Assembly (NCBI GenBank): GCA_031772625.1
Contig: CM062804.1
Coordinates: 277,344,598 to 277,408,597, forward strand
Reading direction: 5' to 3'
Length of the DNA stretch: 64,000 nt
Source: Pinus tabuliformis
Taxonomy: Eukaryota > Streptophyta > Pinopsida > Pinales > Pinaceae
The notes beneath the pieces are model-generated. The model was not told where the DNA came from. It worked only from the letters and a program-made list of their open reading frames with translations, and ran no database searches. The position numbers were made by a program, and so were the translations under genes. Shown in pieces: positions 36,541-48,732 of this stretch. The number at the start of each line of letters is the position of its first letter. Position 1 is the first letter of the stretch.

Positions 36541-38576
36541 GTTTTTGATCCTCCGCATCAGGCTATAGTCTCATAGGGTAGAGCTTTTTCAAGTCATGAT
36601 TTGGGTAGGGATACCCCTATCCTTTCTAGGGTCCTCTTCCAATCAGAAAACAAAGTTGAGGTTGAAGAGATTTTTGAGTCACCTATGACTCCTTCTTCAC
36701 CTCTTCCTCCTAATTATCTAGATGTTATTTTGTATGTTGGGACCCCGACTCACAGGCTGGAAAGCCCTGGTTTTTATCATCCTTTTCCTTCGATGACCAC
36801 TGCTGGGAGCACGAATCCGGCTATGAGTGCTACTAATGAGCATAGTCCTCTTTTGGTTTGAGGAGGAGGTACTATTGCTATATCTACTATCACTCCTAGT
36901 ACTGTGGGATTTGGCTCTTCCATTCCATCTTCATGTGGGGGAAGCCAAGATTTTTCTTCCCACACTGGTTCCTTCCCCTTTGGAATGCCTTCTAGTGAAA
37001 TTCCTTTGGTTCCTCTATCCATCCCATCTGTTATTTCTACAACCATGAATTCTATGGCTAGTCATTCAGCCTCTTTTTAGGGTTTTCCTTTTGGGAGTGG
37101 TCACATTCCTCATTGTAATCCTCTCTTCCTTTTTCCACTCAAGGTCAAAGTTATAATCCTTTTCAAGGGTGGACTATCCTTGATTTTAGTGGTGTGGGAA
37201 CCAGGAATTAATTTTTGTTTGGTCAATAGGGGAAGATGCCTTACTCCTCTGTAAGTTCCTTTCAGGCTTTTTCTCCCTTCGCTAATGCATGAAACCCTTA
37301 CCAAGGGATCTCCTCTCCTTTTAGTACTTCGCTAGGGGGAAATATTCCTGTTTAAGGTAACTTTATGACAGGAGTTGGTCAAACTCCGAATTTCTCTAGA
37401 CCACAAGGTTTTCCTTACAGTTCAGTTCCTTCTACGAGCAATCCTTGGCAACCTAGTGCCTCTACAAATCCAGGATATTATTTTCAGACTCTTGGGAATT
37501 CATATCATAGTGGATGGAATTGTCAAGCTCCTCCATGCTTACCATTCCTGGCAACCCCAAATTTTCAAGATCTATAAAAATTAATGAATGATCCTATCTG
37601 ATATAATCCAGCGTGGCCTCTAAATCCTACTAAACTTCCATCAGATATTCCAAAATTCAAAGGAAAGACTGGGGAAGATCCAGATGACCATATAACAACA
37701 TTTTATTTATGGTGTTCCTCTAACTTCCTAATTGACGATCCAATCAAGTTGATATTATTTCAACGCACCTTAACCAGAAATGTTGCTAAATGGTATATAG
37801 AGCTTAATGGGGGTAACTTTGCTTCGTTTGGTGACATGGCTACTGTGTTTTTGAGCCATTTCTAGTTTCTCATTCATTATGATGCTAGAACTGAGTTATT
37901 GGCTAGTTTCCACCAAGATATGACAACTCATATTTCTGACGTATTCAGGAATGGAGGAGAAGGAAGAGGCTCATTAAAGCCTATATTCCTACTGAATTCC
38001 TTCTTGAATGGTTTCTAAAATCCTTATGGCCATAAATCTATAAGGATGTATTGCTCTCTGGAGTGTTCACCGAAGAACAGGCTATCTTTAGAGCCCAACA
38101 ATTAGAACTCATATATTCTCATTCTAGGATTCTTGAGAAGATTTTACCTAATGCTCTTAGTCCAATATCCATTTAGCTAAACTGAAGCTAGGTCCCCATG
38201 TCAATGGAATTTTCGAATCGATTGATATTAATACGACTAACCTGTTAAGTTAATTGCAACAATTGTCTTTACAAACTGCTTCTTCAATTTAGGCATCACC
38301 ATCACTATATGTGCCTTCCCAATCTTCACCTATTAATGTTGTCCAATCTTCCAACCTCAAATGAAATCAACAATCCAATGGAAAGAAGAAGAGATGAGGT
38401 AAGAAGAAAGATAAGGATGGGAAGAGTAATGCAAACAAACCCAGTAATATTACTGGGGAGGGTAAAAAGGAGTCTAAAAAGAAATTTAAGTTCCCTTGCA
38501 AATTATGCAATGGAGACCATTTAATTGATCTTTGCCATAAGATACAGGATGCTCAGCGCTTGTTAGTGTAGCAGGA
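36541..38576 (+). pseudogene. Tat element gag, decayed
   Basis: A Ser/Pro-rich N-terminal stretch (36601-37577, several frames) precedes the retrotransposon gag domain. From about 37630 the latter reads LPSDIPKFKGKTGEDPDDHI, LILFQRTLTRNVAKWYIEL and FLSHF, then meets a TAG at about 37863. The C-terminal zinc knuckle (CKLCNGDHLIDLC, about 38490-38530) has the CCHC spacing shortened by one residue. Many stops and frame changes make it non-functional. Confidence 0.8.
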
Positions 38577-39079
38577 TTATTCTAACTCCCAAGCAGTTCT
38601 AACTAACCCCTTTACCTAAGGGAAACAAATGTTTGCTGGCACGAATGTTAGTACTGGAAACCCCACAGGTGGCAAACAGGAAGGGGAAAATCCATCCAAT
38701 GTATATATGATGAGTACTCATGTCGATTTTGCCACAAGATCACATGATTATGGTGAACCATAATCCTCTAAGGCTAAGGTCACTCCCAATGTTTTAGAGC
38801 CACTTCATATTGAGAGGCCCGCAGTTGCGTTTATACCTTGGATGCCAAAAGTCTCCACAAAACATTAAAAAATTAACCCTAATTCTAGGGCTGCCCAGAA
38901 CTATTTCATTGTTGAAGATCTGGCCCAAAGCCCTTATGCAATTTTTGCGTTAGAGGTATTCTAGTCATGTCTGGCATAAAGGAGTGCGTTACTCACTACC
39001 ATCAGGGTTATAGATCTGAAATCTCTCTTATTATTACATTTGACATGTAAAATATTAAGAAGAGATTAGCTCATCACAT

Positions 39080-40170
39080 GGCTTTTCAAATTAAATCTAC
39101 ATATTGAAATATCAATATCTTTCAAATTGTAGTTGATGAGGGAGATTCCACGTGTGACATGTCTACCGCATGTTGGAAAGCTATCAGATCTCCTCAAGTT
39201 GTTACTTCATCGACTCTCTTGACAGCATTTGATGGCCATTCTCATAGGCCACATGGAATTATTCCAACCTTTCCTATCTATGCTGGGGGAAAGGTTTTCA
39301 ATATAGAGGTGGAAATAGTTGATGCAAATTTGGATTATAATCTTCTATTGGGGAGGAATTGGATTTATGAAATGAATGCTATCGTATCATCATTATTTCA
39401 CATCCTATGCTTTCCCCGTGAAGGGAGAATCATTATTGCTGACCAGATGGAGTATTCTCCGAAAGAATCAAATGTATCCCCTAATTCCCCTGTTCCCTTG
39501 GTGACTAATCCAAAACAACCTTTTAAGAATTTACGAGTTGGAATATATTCCTGATTGATGGGTAATTTTGATCTTCCTTTTCATCTGGTTCGAATAAATT
39601 CCATTTCATCATCCAAGACTCCTTCTCGAAGACACTTTTTAAGAACTCATTATTTTTATGATCCTTGGCCCTTACCATGTTCTACCACCACATTAGAAGT
39701 AGGGAAAGTAGGTGGAATGGCATATCCTATGTCTGCAGTTGAAATTTCTTATCAATTTATCGTCAACACTGAAGATTTTGATCCTAGTCCTTTTTCACCG
39801 AAGGAATTGGCTGGAGATGTGGCTCTGGCTTGGTCTTTTGACTCTAATTCTTCTATGGAATACCTTGATATTGTTTTACTACTCGAGGAAGCAATCCAAA
39901 AGAAATGACGGGTATAGACAGACCGTGGGATGATTTGCATCATTAGTCATATTTTCTCCAAGACTTGCATGAAGTATAATCAAGTTTGTCTAGTCCTTCG
40001 TCAACTGGTGATGTTCACATAGTTTTAAACCCTTTGGCTCCACCACAGAGTTTTGTTGAAGGTAACATATTTGTTATTTCAGAAACTATTCCGGTGAATA
40101 ACTCCAGGAATCTCAATATACTCAAGAATGTTTTCATCAGAGCCGAATGCTCCCCTGAAGACATTTGAAT
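39080..40170 (+). pseudogene. Tat element aspartic protease and linker
   Basis: VVDEGDSTC just before 39159 stands where the protease active site is expected. It is followed by MSTACWKAI, TAFDGHSHRPHG, and VDANLDYNLLLGRNWIYEM, the flap and C-terminal signature of Tat-lineage proteases. A linker frame (39555-39908) leads to reverse transcriptase. Stops occur at about 39553 and 39906. Confidence 0.78.
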
Positions 40171-40225
40171 CTATACTGATCTTTTTAAAGAATTTTGTGA
40201 TCTGCTTTCTTGGTCCTATGAGGAA

Positions 40226-41480
40226 ATGCATGGAATTGATCCATCAATAGTCCAAAATGAGATCAAGACTTATGAGAATGAAAAGCCTATACAACAAAAT
40301 ATTCGACTGGTAAACCCTAGGAAAGCGGCAGCTATCAAAGCTGAGGTTGAGAAGATGTTTAAGGCAGGTTTCATATACCCCATTTGGTTAACTAAGTGGG
40401 TCTTAAATCCAGTCCCGGTTTATAAGAAACAAGGAACGATCCGTGTAGGAATAGACTTTATGGATTTAAATAAGGCTTGTCCTAAAGATAATTTCCCCAC
40501 TTCGTTTATTGATCAAATTATCGATCAATGTGCGGGAAATGAGATTTTCTCCTTCATGGATGGCTTCTCGAGTTATAATCAGATTACTATCCTTCCTGAA
40601 GATCAACATAAGACAACTTTTATCTGCCCCTGGGGTACTTTTGCATATAAAAAGATGCCTTTTGGCCTTAAAAATGCCGAAGCTACTTTCCAGCGAGCCA
40701 TGTCCTACACTTTCCATGATACCAAACATATCATCGAAGATTATTTGGATGATCTAGCTACTTGTTCTCGAAACAAAATTGATCATCCTCATAATCTTCA
40801 TTTGGTTTTTGAGCAATGTCGTTTTTACAAAATCCAGCTAAATCCAAATAAATGTGTTTTTGCTGTCACATCTGGTCGATTGTTGGGATTCATCGTATCT
40901 ACTGAAGGGATTCGTGTAGATACTTTCAAGGTTGAGGCAATACTTCAGTTGTCTCCCCTTTCCACCATCCATCAACTTCAAAGTATCCAAGTAAAAGCCA
41001 ATTTCTTGAGCAGATATATCGTCAATTACATTGTGATTACAAAGGGATTTATGTTATTTCTGATGAAAGGAGTTCCCTTTTTATGGGAAAATCTTTCTAA
41101 GCTCTCATTTGATGCTTTAAAAAAAGTATTGACCTCTGCTCCACTACTGACTCCACCCGATTATAGCAGGGATTTTCTCTTATATCTCGTTGTAGCATAA
41201 TCAACCATTGGTATGGTTCGGGTTCAGGAAGATGATGCTCTCCATGAGAATGTGATTTATTATTTGAGCCAACGCTTAGTGGGTCATGAACTACGATATT
41301 CTCCCATAGAGAAATTAGATTTGATAGTTGTTAATGATATCCAATGACTTAGACATTATATTCTTCTTAGGAAAACTTTTGTATTGGCAGATATCTATCC
41401 ATTTCAGTTTGTTCTTAGTAGGCAAGTGATTGGGGGAAATATAATAGATGGATTTTTATTTTACAAGAGTTCGATCTTGA
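40226..41480 (+). pseudogene. Tat element reverse transcriptase and first RNase H
   Basis: A 324-codon open stretch carries DFMDLNKACPKDNFP, FSFMDGFSSYNQI, PWGTFAYKKMPFGLKNAE and the catalytic YLDD (EDYLDDLATCS), then GRLLGFIVSTEGI. RNase H follows from about 41150 (YLVVA, QEDDALHENVIYYLS, LRHYIL) and is broken by stops at 41198 and near 41345. The sequence pattern is that of the Tat branch of plant Ty3/gypsy elements. Confidence 0.9.
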
Positions 41481-41687
41481 GTTCTTGTCATCCAAATCTA
41501 AGAAATTGTTAGTATTTGCAGAATTAATCTCGAAGCTTCTTGTGAAGAAGAAATAGTTTATGAGGAATCATTCCTTGATGAACATATTTTTCTTATTTCT
41601 TCACAAGATCCTTGGTATGGAGATATCATTATATATCTTCAAAATTCGAAGTTTCCCATCTCTTTTTCAAAGGATGAGTGAAGAAAA

Positions 41688-42850
41688 TTGCGTCACTTGG
41701 CAGAAAATTATATTATTATCGGTGACACTTTATATCGTCACGGGGATGATTCAATCCTTAGATGCTGCTTAACCTTAGAAGAATTTGAGTTAGTGCTAAA
41801 TGATTGCCATAGTGGAGCTTGTGGTGGTCATCTATTTGGGCTTGCTACAGGCCAAAAAATTGCAGGGTACTTTTGGCCTTCGATTTTCAAATATTGTGTT
41901 GAAGCAGTCAAAAAATGCCATCATTATCATGTTTATACTCGGAAAATGCATGCTCATCTAGCTCCACTTTTTCCTATTATCATCGTCGATCCATTCACAA
42001 AATGGGGCATTTGTTTTACAAATTGTAACCCTCCTTTGGAAAAGGGTCATAAGTATTTTATTGTAGAAGTGGACTACAATACCAAGTGGGCTGAAGCTAT
42101 GCCTACTGTAGTGAATGATGGTGAAACTACAAAACTGTTTATTTTCAACCAAGTCATTTCTCATTTCGGTATTCCAAAAGAGATTGTCACTAACCATGGA
42201 AGTCATTTTCAGAATAAGATGATGGTTGAATTGGCTCTTAAGTTGGGTTTTTGGCAAGAGAATTCATCTCGTTACCATCCTTAGGCCAATGGTCAGGCAG
42301 AAGCTGTGAATAAATCCTTGAAAGTTATCCTGCAAAGGAAAATTAATAAGGCTCGATCCAATTGTCCTATAATTTTATATCCTGTGCTTTGGGCATATCA
42401 GATGTCGGTTAATACTGCTATGGGTTTCACTCATTTTCAATGAGTTTATGGTTTGCAATCAATACTCCCTATGGAATGTGAAATTCCTTCTTTTAAATTA
42501 GTTGTAGAACTTCTTCCAGACACTTCTAGTCTTGAATAATTCCTCGTTTATTTGGAACATCTTGATGAGAAACGTCGAGATGCTGCCACAATAAATGAAG
42601 CTCATAAAAATGAGTGAAAGTCCAATATGATAAAGTTGTGTGTCCTAGGGTTTTCTTTGAAGGTGACCTTGTCATAGTCTATGACCAAGGCAAATATGCC
42701 TTGGGGGAAGGTAAGTTTAAGCCCATGTGGTATGGTCATTTTATCGTTAAAATGGTCTTAAAAAAGGGATCTTACGAATTGGTTTATTTTGATTGTCGAA
42801 ACCCAGAAATGGGCTATATCTTGAAAAGTATTATGCTTAGGTTTCTGCCT
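41688..42850 (+). pseudogene. Tat element integrase, catalytically damaged
   Basis: Zinc-finger remnants are CHSGACGGH and KKCHHYHVY, where the second cysteine of the last pair is lost. In the catalytic core the first aspartate region reads WGICF, and the second reads VTNHGSHF, where family members have VTDHG. The glutamate is retained in GQAEAVNKSL. A TAG at about 42282 interrupts the core. The C-terminal part (42614-42850) keeps FFEGDLVIVYDQGK and KGSYELVYF. Loss of the aspartates means no strand-transfer activity. Confidence 0.88.
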
Positions 42851-42959
42851 AGCATTTTCTTGGTCGTAGATATTGTATATATTTGTGCATATCTATCTAT
42901 AGGTTTCATAGTGATATCGATATTTTTTGATCTTCTTTGGCAGGTATAGATGGACGATT

Positions 42960-43374
42960 TGGTATATCTAGGGTTCGCTAATGGTGCTAGTTGACATACC
43001 AGAATTTGGCTTCCGTGGCTTGGGTAATTTACTATCCATCCAGTTAGTTGTTGGTTTCAAGAAGCATATGTATCAACCTTGCTTAAAATAATGTTGCAGA
43101 ATATACTGATGTTGTTAACCTACTATTTGAAGCAGTGTCTCTTGGTATTTATTCGTTAGTAGTATACTTGGATTCACAACTGGTGGTCTCGCAATTAAAC
43201 AACATCTATCGTGTGAGAGATCCTTATTTATATTGCCAATTTCTGAGAGTGCGTTTTTTACAAAAATTATTTAATTTTATCACATTTATTCCTATTCCAC
43301 GATCAGAAAATTCATTTGTTGATTCCATAGCTAATCAAGCATTAGATTGGAATATTAATCATTCATCACATTAA
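42960..43374 (+). pseudogene. second, archaeal-type RNase H domain located after the integrase
   Basis: Reading from about 42965, FANGAS stands where the DGAS strand is expected. Then come NNVAEYTD (glutamate of the second motif, just after a stop), LVVYLDSQLVVSQLN (third motif aspartate), RVRDPYL and IPRSENSFVDSIANQALD (fourth motif aspartate). This is the extra RNase H known from Tat-lineage elements, distinct from the RNase H following reverse transcriptase. The first catalytic aspartate appears lost. It is separated from the integrase by about 110 bases with stops. Confidence 0.82.
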
Positions 43375-43598
43375 AAGTAAAAAATAATTGAACATCATCT
43401 ATATATATGATCATCACATTATGAAACCTTCTGTATATAGATAGAAGCTTTTGTTCAAAATTTTATACAAAATTGAGACAAAAATGTCCTACAAAATTAG
43501 GGTTAAGCCTAATCATGCCTCTAGACATTTCTAATATATATCTATGGGTCCATCCCTCGATGTGCATCTTGGAAGAAGACGATGGCATTAGCTACTCG

Positions 43599-44789
43599 TC
43601 ACAAGAGCCACACCCAATCTCGTGGTACTCCTACCACGCATCTCTGCATAGCCTCTGGTAGATCCTCTATCTCCACTATAGGTACCTGGTGAGTTAACCT
43701 CTCCAAGTTCCTCTGTACGGTATGGACAAGTCTCTCAGTCTCCACTGCAACAATCTATATGTCTCTTCTTTGATGCTTATGCTTGGGTAGACCCTGAGGT
43801 CTTATTGGTCCCACATCTATATCATGATGAAATAATTTTGAAAGAATATTTGTCTCATAAAAAAGAATTTCAATTCATAATTTTTTGAAATAAAAAAATA
43901 AAATAACTTTAAAAAATTTAAAAATATTTCTACCTATGGCACCCGTTGCAGCATCTGGTGGAAGCACTAGATCTGGATCCCCTCTAAAGTCCATAATTGC
44001 ATAGGGTTAGTCATCGATGGCAATGAATTGTTCTTCCCACCAAAAGAAAAACTCGTCATCAAAAGTTATTTTAGCGACCTCGCCACTGCTTGGTCTCTTC
44101 ATCAAATCAGCCCATCTACCTATACATGGATCTCTTAGGCTATTGATGGTAGAGAGCACTATGGATCGAAGACCTGGTATCCTCTCAAAGAAGAAAGTGC
44201 AAAGGATGGTACCATACCAAAAATGTTTGGTATTACTCCTTTTTATATAAGTGATTTTCTTCTTCAGATTGATCAGGAGGGTTGTACACTAATCAAAGAC
44301 TATGGTGAGGCAATCCTCTGCTAGGCTCATTGTAACACATGATTCTTGGTGCAATGAAGCCGAACCATCTACCCTTGCAATAGTAAAAAGGAAAATTCTG
44401 AGGGGTAGACTCTCCACATTCCTTATTGGGATATGTGTCCTTAACTTATCATTATTTTCGGGGCAACATATGTGAATATAATTATCTATGTTGATACTGC
44501 CTCAGGCCTTCCCTTGCAAGCTAACTGGCTCCTCGCTTCGGGAAATACTAGTGATGAAGTAGATATCTTCCACTTCAATTCACAAGGGCATTTGATCAAC
44601 CTTAAAATCATCCTCTTATAAATCCCAGTAATTCACGAGAATCTCCAACAACCTTGTGTTGGTTTTCGTATTTGGAATTTTAAAGAATTTTAACAATCCA
44701 CACCCTCCCAATGCATCCAGTGACAATGGGTCATTAATTAAATCATTGTTCATTGCACTATGCTCTCCTTCTTTCCATGTGATAGTCAT
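43599..44789 (-). pseudogene. antisense spliced coding frame in the 3' part of the Tat element
   Basis: On the strand opposite gag-pol, a frame opens at ATG 44789 and runs to 43934, with only five stop codons in about 285 codons. It then crosses a 117-base GT-AG intron (43817-43933) that keeps phase and continues to a TGA at 43599. Visible blocks are TITWKEGEHSAMN, ALGGCGLLKFF, VEDIYFITSISRSEEPVSL, TFFFERIPGLR and DDEFFFWWEEQF, then a helical ERLVHTVQRNLERL. The protein resembles conserved plant hypothetical proteins with a DIYFLTGLSRRG-type block. Function is unknown. Preservation on the antisense strand implies a real gene in ancestral copies. Confidence 0.72.
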
Positions 44790-47765
44790 CCTACAATTGA
44801 CACAATTTCATCCATTAAAAGTCTTAGTTTGCAATTTTTTACTATGCACACGCGGGTTCACTTCATACACAGTTGCGTATAGCGGTTACTCATATGCAAC
44901 TTTGACATGCCCAACCCGTGTACGCACAGAGAAAAAAATATAAAAACAAATTCTTTATGGTAAAAAAATATTTAAAAATTGTTTGAAATGCACATAAGTT
45001 CATTAAAGGATCGAATTTGAGGAATACCTAGATGTTTGGTAACTGTTCGGGCCGAGAAAGTGGGTGGATTGTGGTTGATGGTTTTTTGCTCCAGAGCTCC
45101 TTCTCTCAATTGTTCAAAACACAAATGAGGCTTGTTGGGCCAAAAGGTCTATTTATAGCTTATGATTTAAAAAAAAATTAAAACCCACTTTTACAAAGTT
45201 TATCTTTTATTCAATTTTATAAACTTTGTGACCTTTTGGCCTTGAGTGATGGGATAGGTTTCCTTTCATGTTCACATGAATACTTTGATATTTTTTATAC
45301 CGCTTCGATTCCATGACCGTTGACCCATCATGGTAGGTATCATTTTTCATCACTGGCATGTAGGTTAGGAAAGATCACTTTTTCTTTGCATTATGCATTC
45401 TAGCCTCCATATTGCGATATATATTGCCTTAGGCTCAACCCCATTATGTTATGATTCTTAAAACCATTTTCACTCGCTGACTTATACAATCATGACATGA
45501 TGATGGAGCCTTCCTTTACATGGTCTTCCTAGTTAGATCCTCGTTGATAGGTGTGGCCCATGTTGCAAAGATTGAGTAGGCTCGGGAGTCCTCTTCAGTC
45601 CCGCCATGACTTTTTGTGATGAAGCTTCATTCTCCTTCTTCTTCACTGTCTTTCTGGATTTATACACTAGAGGCTCCCACATGTTGAGTTGCATTGCTGC
45701 ATTGCATGTTGACTATTTGTACCTTTTGGCCTTAAGCTGACTTCACTTGCACTCATGTATAAGCCAATTTTTGACCATGTCTTTTTGCAAAATTGGTCAT
45801 GCAATCACTTACTCTCTGCAGCTTGACACTTTTTTCCCATGGAAAGAACATTCCTTTGAGTGTCATTGACCAATTTCATCACCTTGCATTGAGCATCAGA
45901 ATGTTCCCCTCCTAGGAACTAGCGTATCTGTATTTGGAAAATCATTCTTTCCACTGTACCATAGGCATTCTTTTATTGTTTTTCCACTTTCCATATATGA
46001 AAAAGACAAAAAATACGATATATTCCAAAAAGAGCGGGAACGAGACTTTAATTACATCATTGTTGGCAGCAAGAGTCAGTTGTGTCACCCTTAGACAAAG
46101 CACTTAAAACGAGTCTTTCCTCCATTGAGATGAGATTTAGTTTGACTTAGGAGAGCCATAACCTTATTATTGAGTTAGTACTCCTCCTGTTGGTTATCTC
46201 TTCCAATCATATGATGAGTTTGTTTATGCCTCCTGCATGACAAACTTATACAAAGTTATCATATGCTTCCATATAGTCATAGTTGAGTTGTGCTTTTTTT
46301 CAAGGGAAGTAAAGCTAAGTCAACCTTTCTGTGGTGTCCCTTGACCCATTTTCAGTTGGCCATACCCAGTCTGTCAGGGTCATGTTCAATATCACATCAA
46401 CTATTTGGTCCTTTGCTCATGCTGGTTTGAGAAGGTCTCCATTGACTTCTTTTTGGTGGGTTTTTCTCTTATCGACTTCGACATATTTCTCTGAGATTAT
46501 GCCTGGACCCACAACCTATCCCTATTTCCATCATTTATAGGTGACCTTATGCTCAACAGAAATCAATATTATGGGTCTTTCACTTAGTGGTTTCCCTTGT
46601 GTTTGACGTCATCTTACATTATCAGACATTGGGATTTGTGCAGTACCTTGGTTTCCATTTGACCCTATTGGTGGATTCCTCACCTCTGTGTCAAATTTCA
46701 TTATTGGGTTGTTCAGAGGGTTTCTTGCGTATGCTAGCCACATCTTGTGTACATTGGAACCGTGCTTCAGTATGGTTACTTCATCTTTCTTCATCTGATT
46801 CCTTCCAAATTATTGGCCTGTGGGTTACACTTGCATTGGATTGATGTAGGATGTCTTAATACCTACCTTGCAGTAGATATTTTCCCATCGACTCTGAATC
46901 ATTGCTATGGGATTAGGATCTAGAGTCCTTTTATCAGTACCTTAGGGTTTGCAGTCATTAGTGGCAGACTCCTTCGCTATCGAAAACTAGAATACATCAA
47001 TGTCTCCTAATTGATAGATTCTCTCAAGTGTTCGATTTCAACTCATTTATTTGCACTTGTTAGATGTTACTAGGGTACGTTGACTCTCATTATCATTATC
47101 GGTGAGTTGTCTTGCGTTTGTTAACTGTATACATCAATGATCGGTAATCAAATGATTTCTCACATGGTCAACTTCAGCTCATTTATTCCCATAGTGTATA
47201 AATGTACCATGGTGGTTGGTGAAGACCTTGGGTTGTATCAACATTTCATGGTTCACATGTCAGTCACTGCAGTTTACTACTAGTGACACCATCCACATTA
47301 TATGTTGTAGTTCATCATAGTAGCATTCTATATGTTGACACCTGAGTCGCATGCAGTATCGTTATCCCACTTTTTGACTTTGTACTTTTGAGGATCAATT
47401 ATATGACTTCAGTGATCAAATATCTACTTCAACATCATTGATCAATTCTTCTATATGTGATATTGTGACATAGCCTTGATATGCACTTTTACGGCTATGA
47501 TCAGATGATCCACTATGTATTTTTCAGTGTTCTTTTTATTTGTATATATTTTGGATCCGCTCTACACTTGATATGCATACATGCTTTATTATCTCTGAGC
47601 ATGGGTATTCCCACCTCAGACATGAGCTTTCTTTCTGATCTCTTTTGCTCGTTTGGCAGGTTGGAATCTGGTGATATCCTCCCAAGTCCTCGCATGATTA
47701 TTTCTATACACTTAATACATTTCAACCATCATGTACCCCTTCTGACCTCATATATTAGGGGAATT
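44790..47765 (+). other. 3' untranslated part of the Tat element with polypurine tract
   Basis: About 3 kb without recognisable domains. A CACGCGGGT cluster at 44846-44925 echoes the 5' part. The purine tract AGGGGAA at 47757-47763, next to the 3' LTR, is the likely second-strand primer. Confidence 0.65.
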
Positions 47766-48727
47766 TTTTATAGCATCATTTACCACCTTTGTATAACTGA
47801 TGCTCCGAGTCATGGCCTTGGGTAGCCCTTTCTCATCAGAATTGGTCCAAATATTAAAAATCATATTTTTAAATTCCATCTGCCCTGTGAACACACTTGC
47901 AAAAGTGGGTTCAACTATACCCAACCCACGTATATGATTTAAAATATGAAAAAAATATAAGATCCCTATTTTTTGGGTGGGGTTTACGAGTTACACCAGA
48001 AGCCTACCTATAGGAGCCCGTGGCCTAAATGTTTCCCAACTGAAAAAAGTATTTTGAGGTCATATAAATACACCTCATGGGGAAGGCCTAAGGAGAGAGA
48101 GAGATAGGATATTGATATTATATCCAAGTTGTACCTAATAGAATATGATTTTATCTGTGTGCTTCCTGCACTCCCAGCTATAGGAAACTCCTATTTCCTT
48201 ATTGTGATGTCCATCTCCTTTATATGGCATCCATGTGTATGCTTTTGAAAGAGGATTGTTGAGGCTTGCGCTAGACAGATCCAGACGAAGGTTTCACTTG
48301 GAGCCAGAGAAGGATCAAGTTGTATTCTTCCATATTCTTTTTCTTTCAGCAATAAAGAAGCCATGCCTTGTTCCTGATAATTATATATTAATTCTTTAAT
48401 TCATGTATTAAATCTAATCGATGTATGATTTCATGTTTTATGCTTATATGCTTATATGGTCTAACAATTTTATCATGAACATGCTTTCTATTACTGCTTT
48501 TGTATATGCTTTGCTTGAATGAGTTTCACGTTTTAAGGAATTAGAGAAAGTAGAGGGTTTGGACCCTACGAGAATGACCTCAAATGTAGGACCTTTGGGT
48601 AATACTTCTTCTTCCTATTTTAGTAGTTTAAGTATTAAGGTTTCTTGTTTGTCTGCTTCTTGTTGTATGTCCTCTACACTGTTGGGGTGGTCAATCCATA
48701 CACTAGGGTGTATTATTCCCGTAACAA
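47766..48727 (+). repeat. 3' LTR of the Tat element
   Basis: 962 bases matching the 5' LTR. The starting TG is mutated to TT. It ends CGTAACA and is followed by AGAAC. Confidence 0.92.
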
Positions 48728-48732
48728 GAACC

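Larger units (their letters stand above)
27632..48727 (+). mobile_element. Tat-lineage Ty3/gypsy LTR retrotransposon, 21 kb including a nested element
   Basis: LTRs 27632-28605 and 47766-48727 match along their length, begin TGTTATAACA (first bases mutated on the right) and end GTAACA. The target AGAAC is duplicated at 27627-27631 and 48728-48732. Gag, protease, reverse transcriptase, RNase H, integrase and a second RNase H follow on the plus strand between 36.6 and 43.4 kb. A long 3' part (43.4-47.7 kb) holds an antisense coding frame. The nested chromovirus accounts for 5.7 kb. Every domain carries stops or frameshifts, so the element cannot move by itself. Confidence 0.92.

Noticed and set aside
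44656..44943. plus-strand frame of 95 codons as a Tat element gene
   Set aside because: The antisense frame in the same place has recognisable conserved blocks and a phase-keeping intron; the plus frame has none.
46331..47825. env-like gene in the 3' part of the Tat element
   Set aside because: The plus-strand frames here are short (70-114 codons) and hydrophobic by composition. There is no signal peptide, splice acceptor or conserved block to support env.
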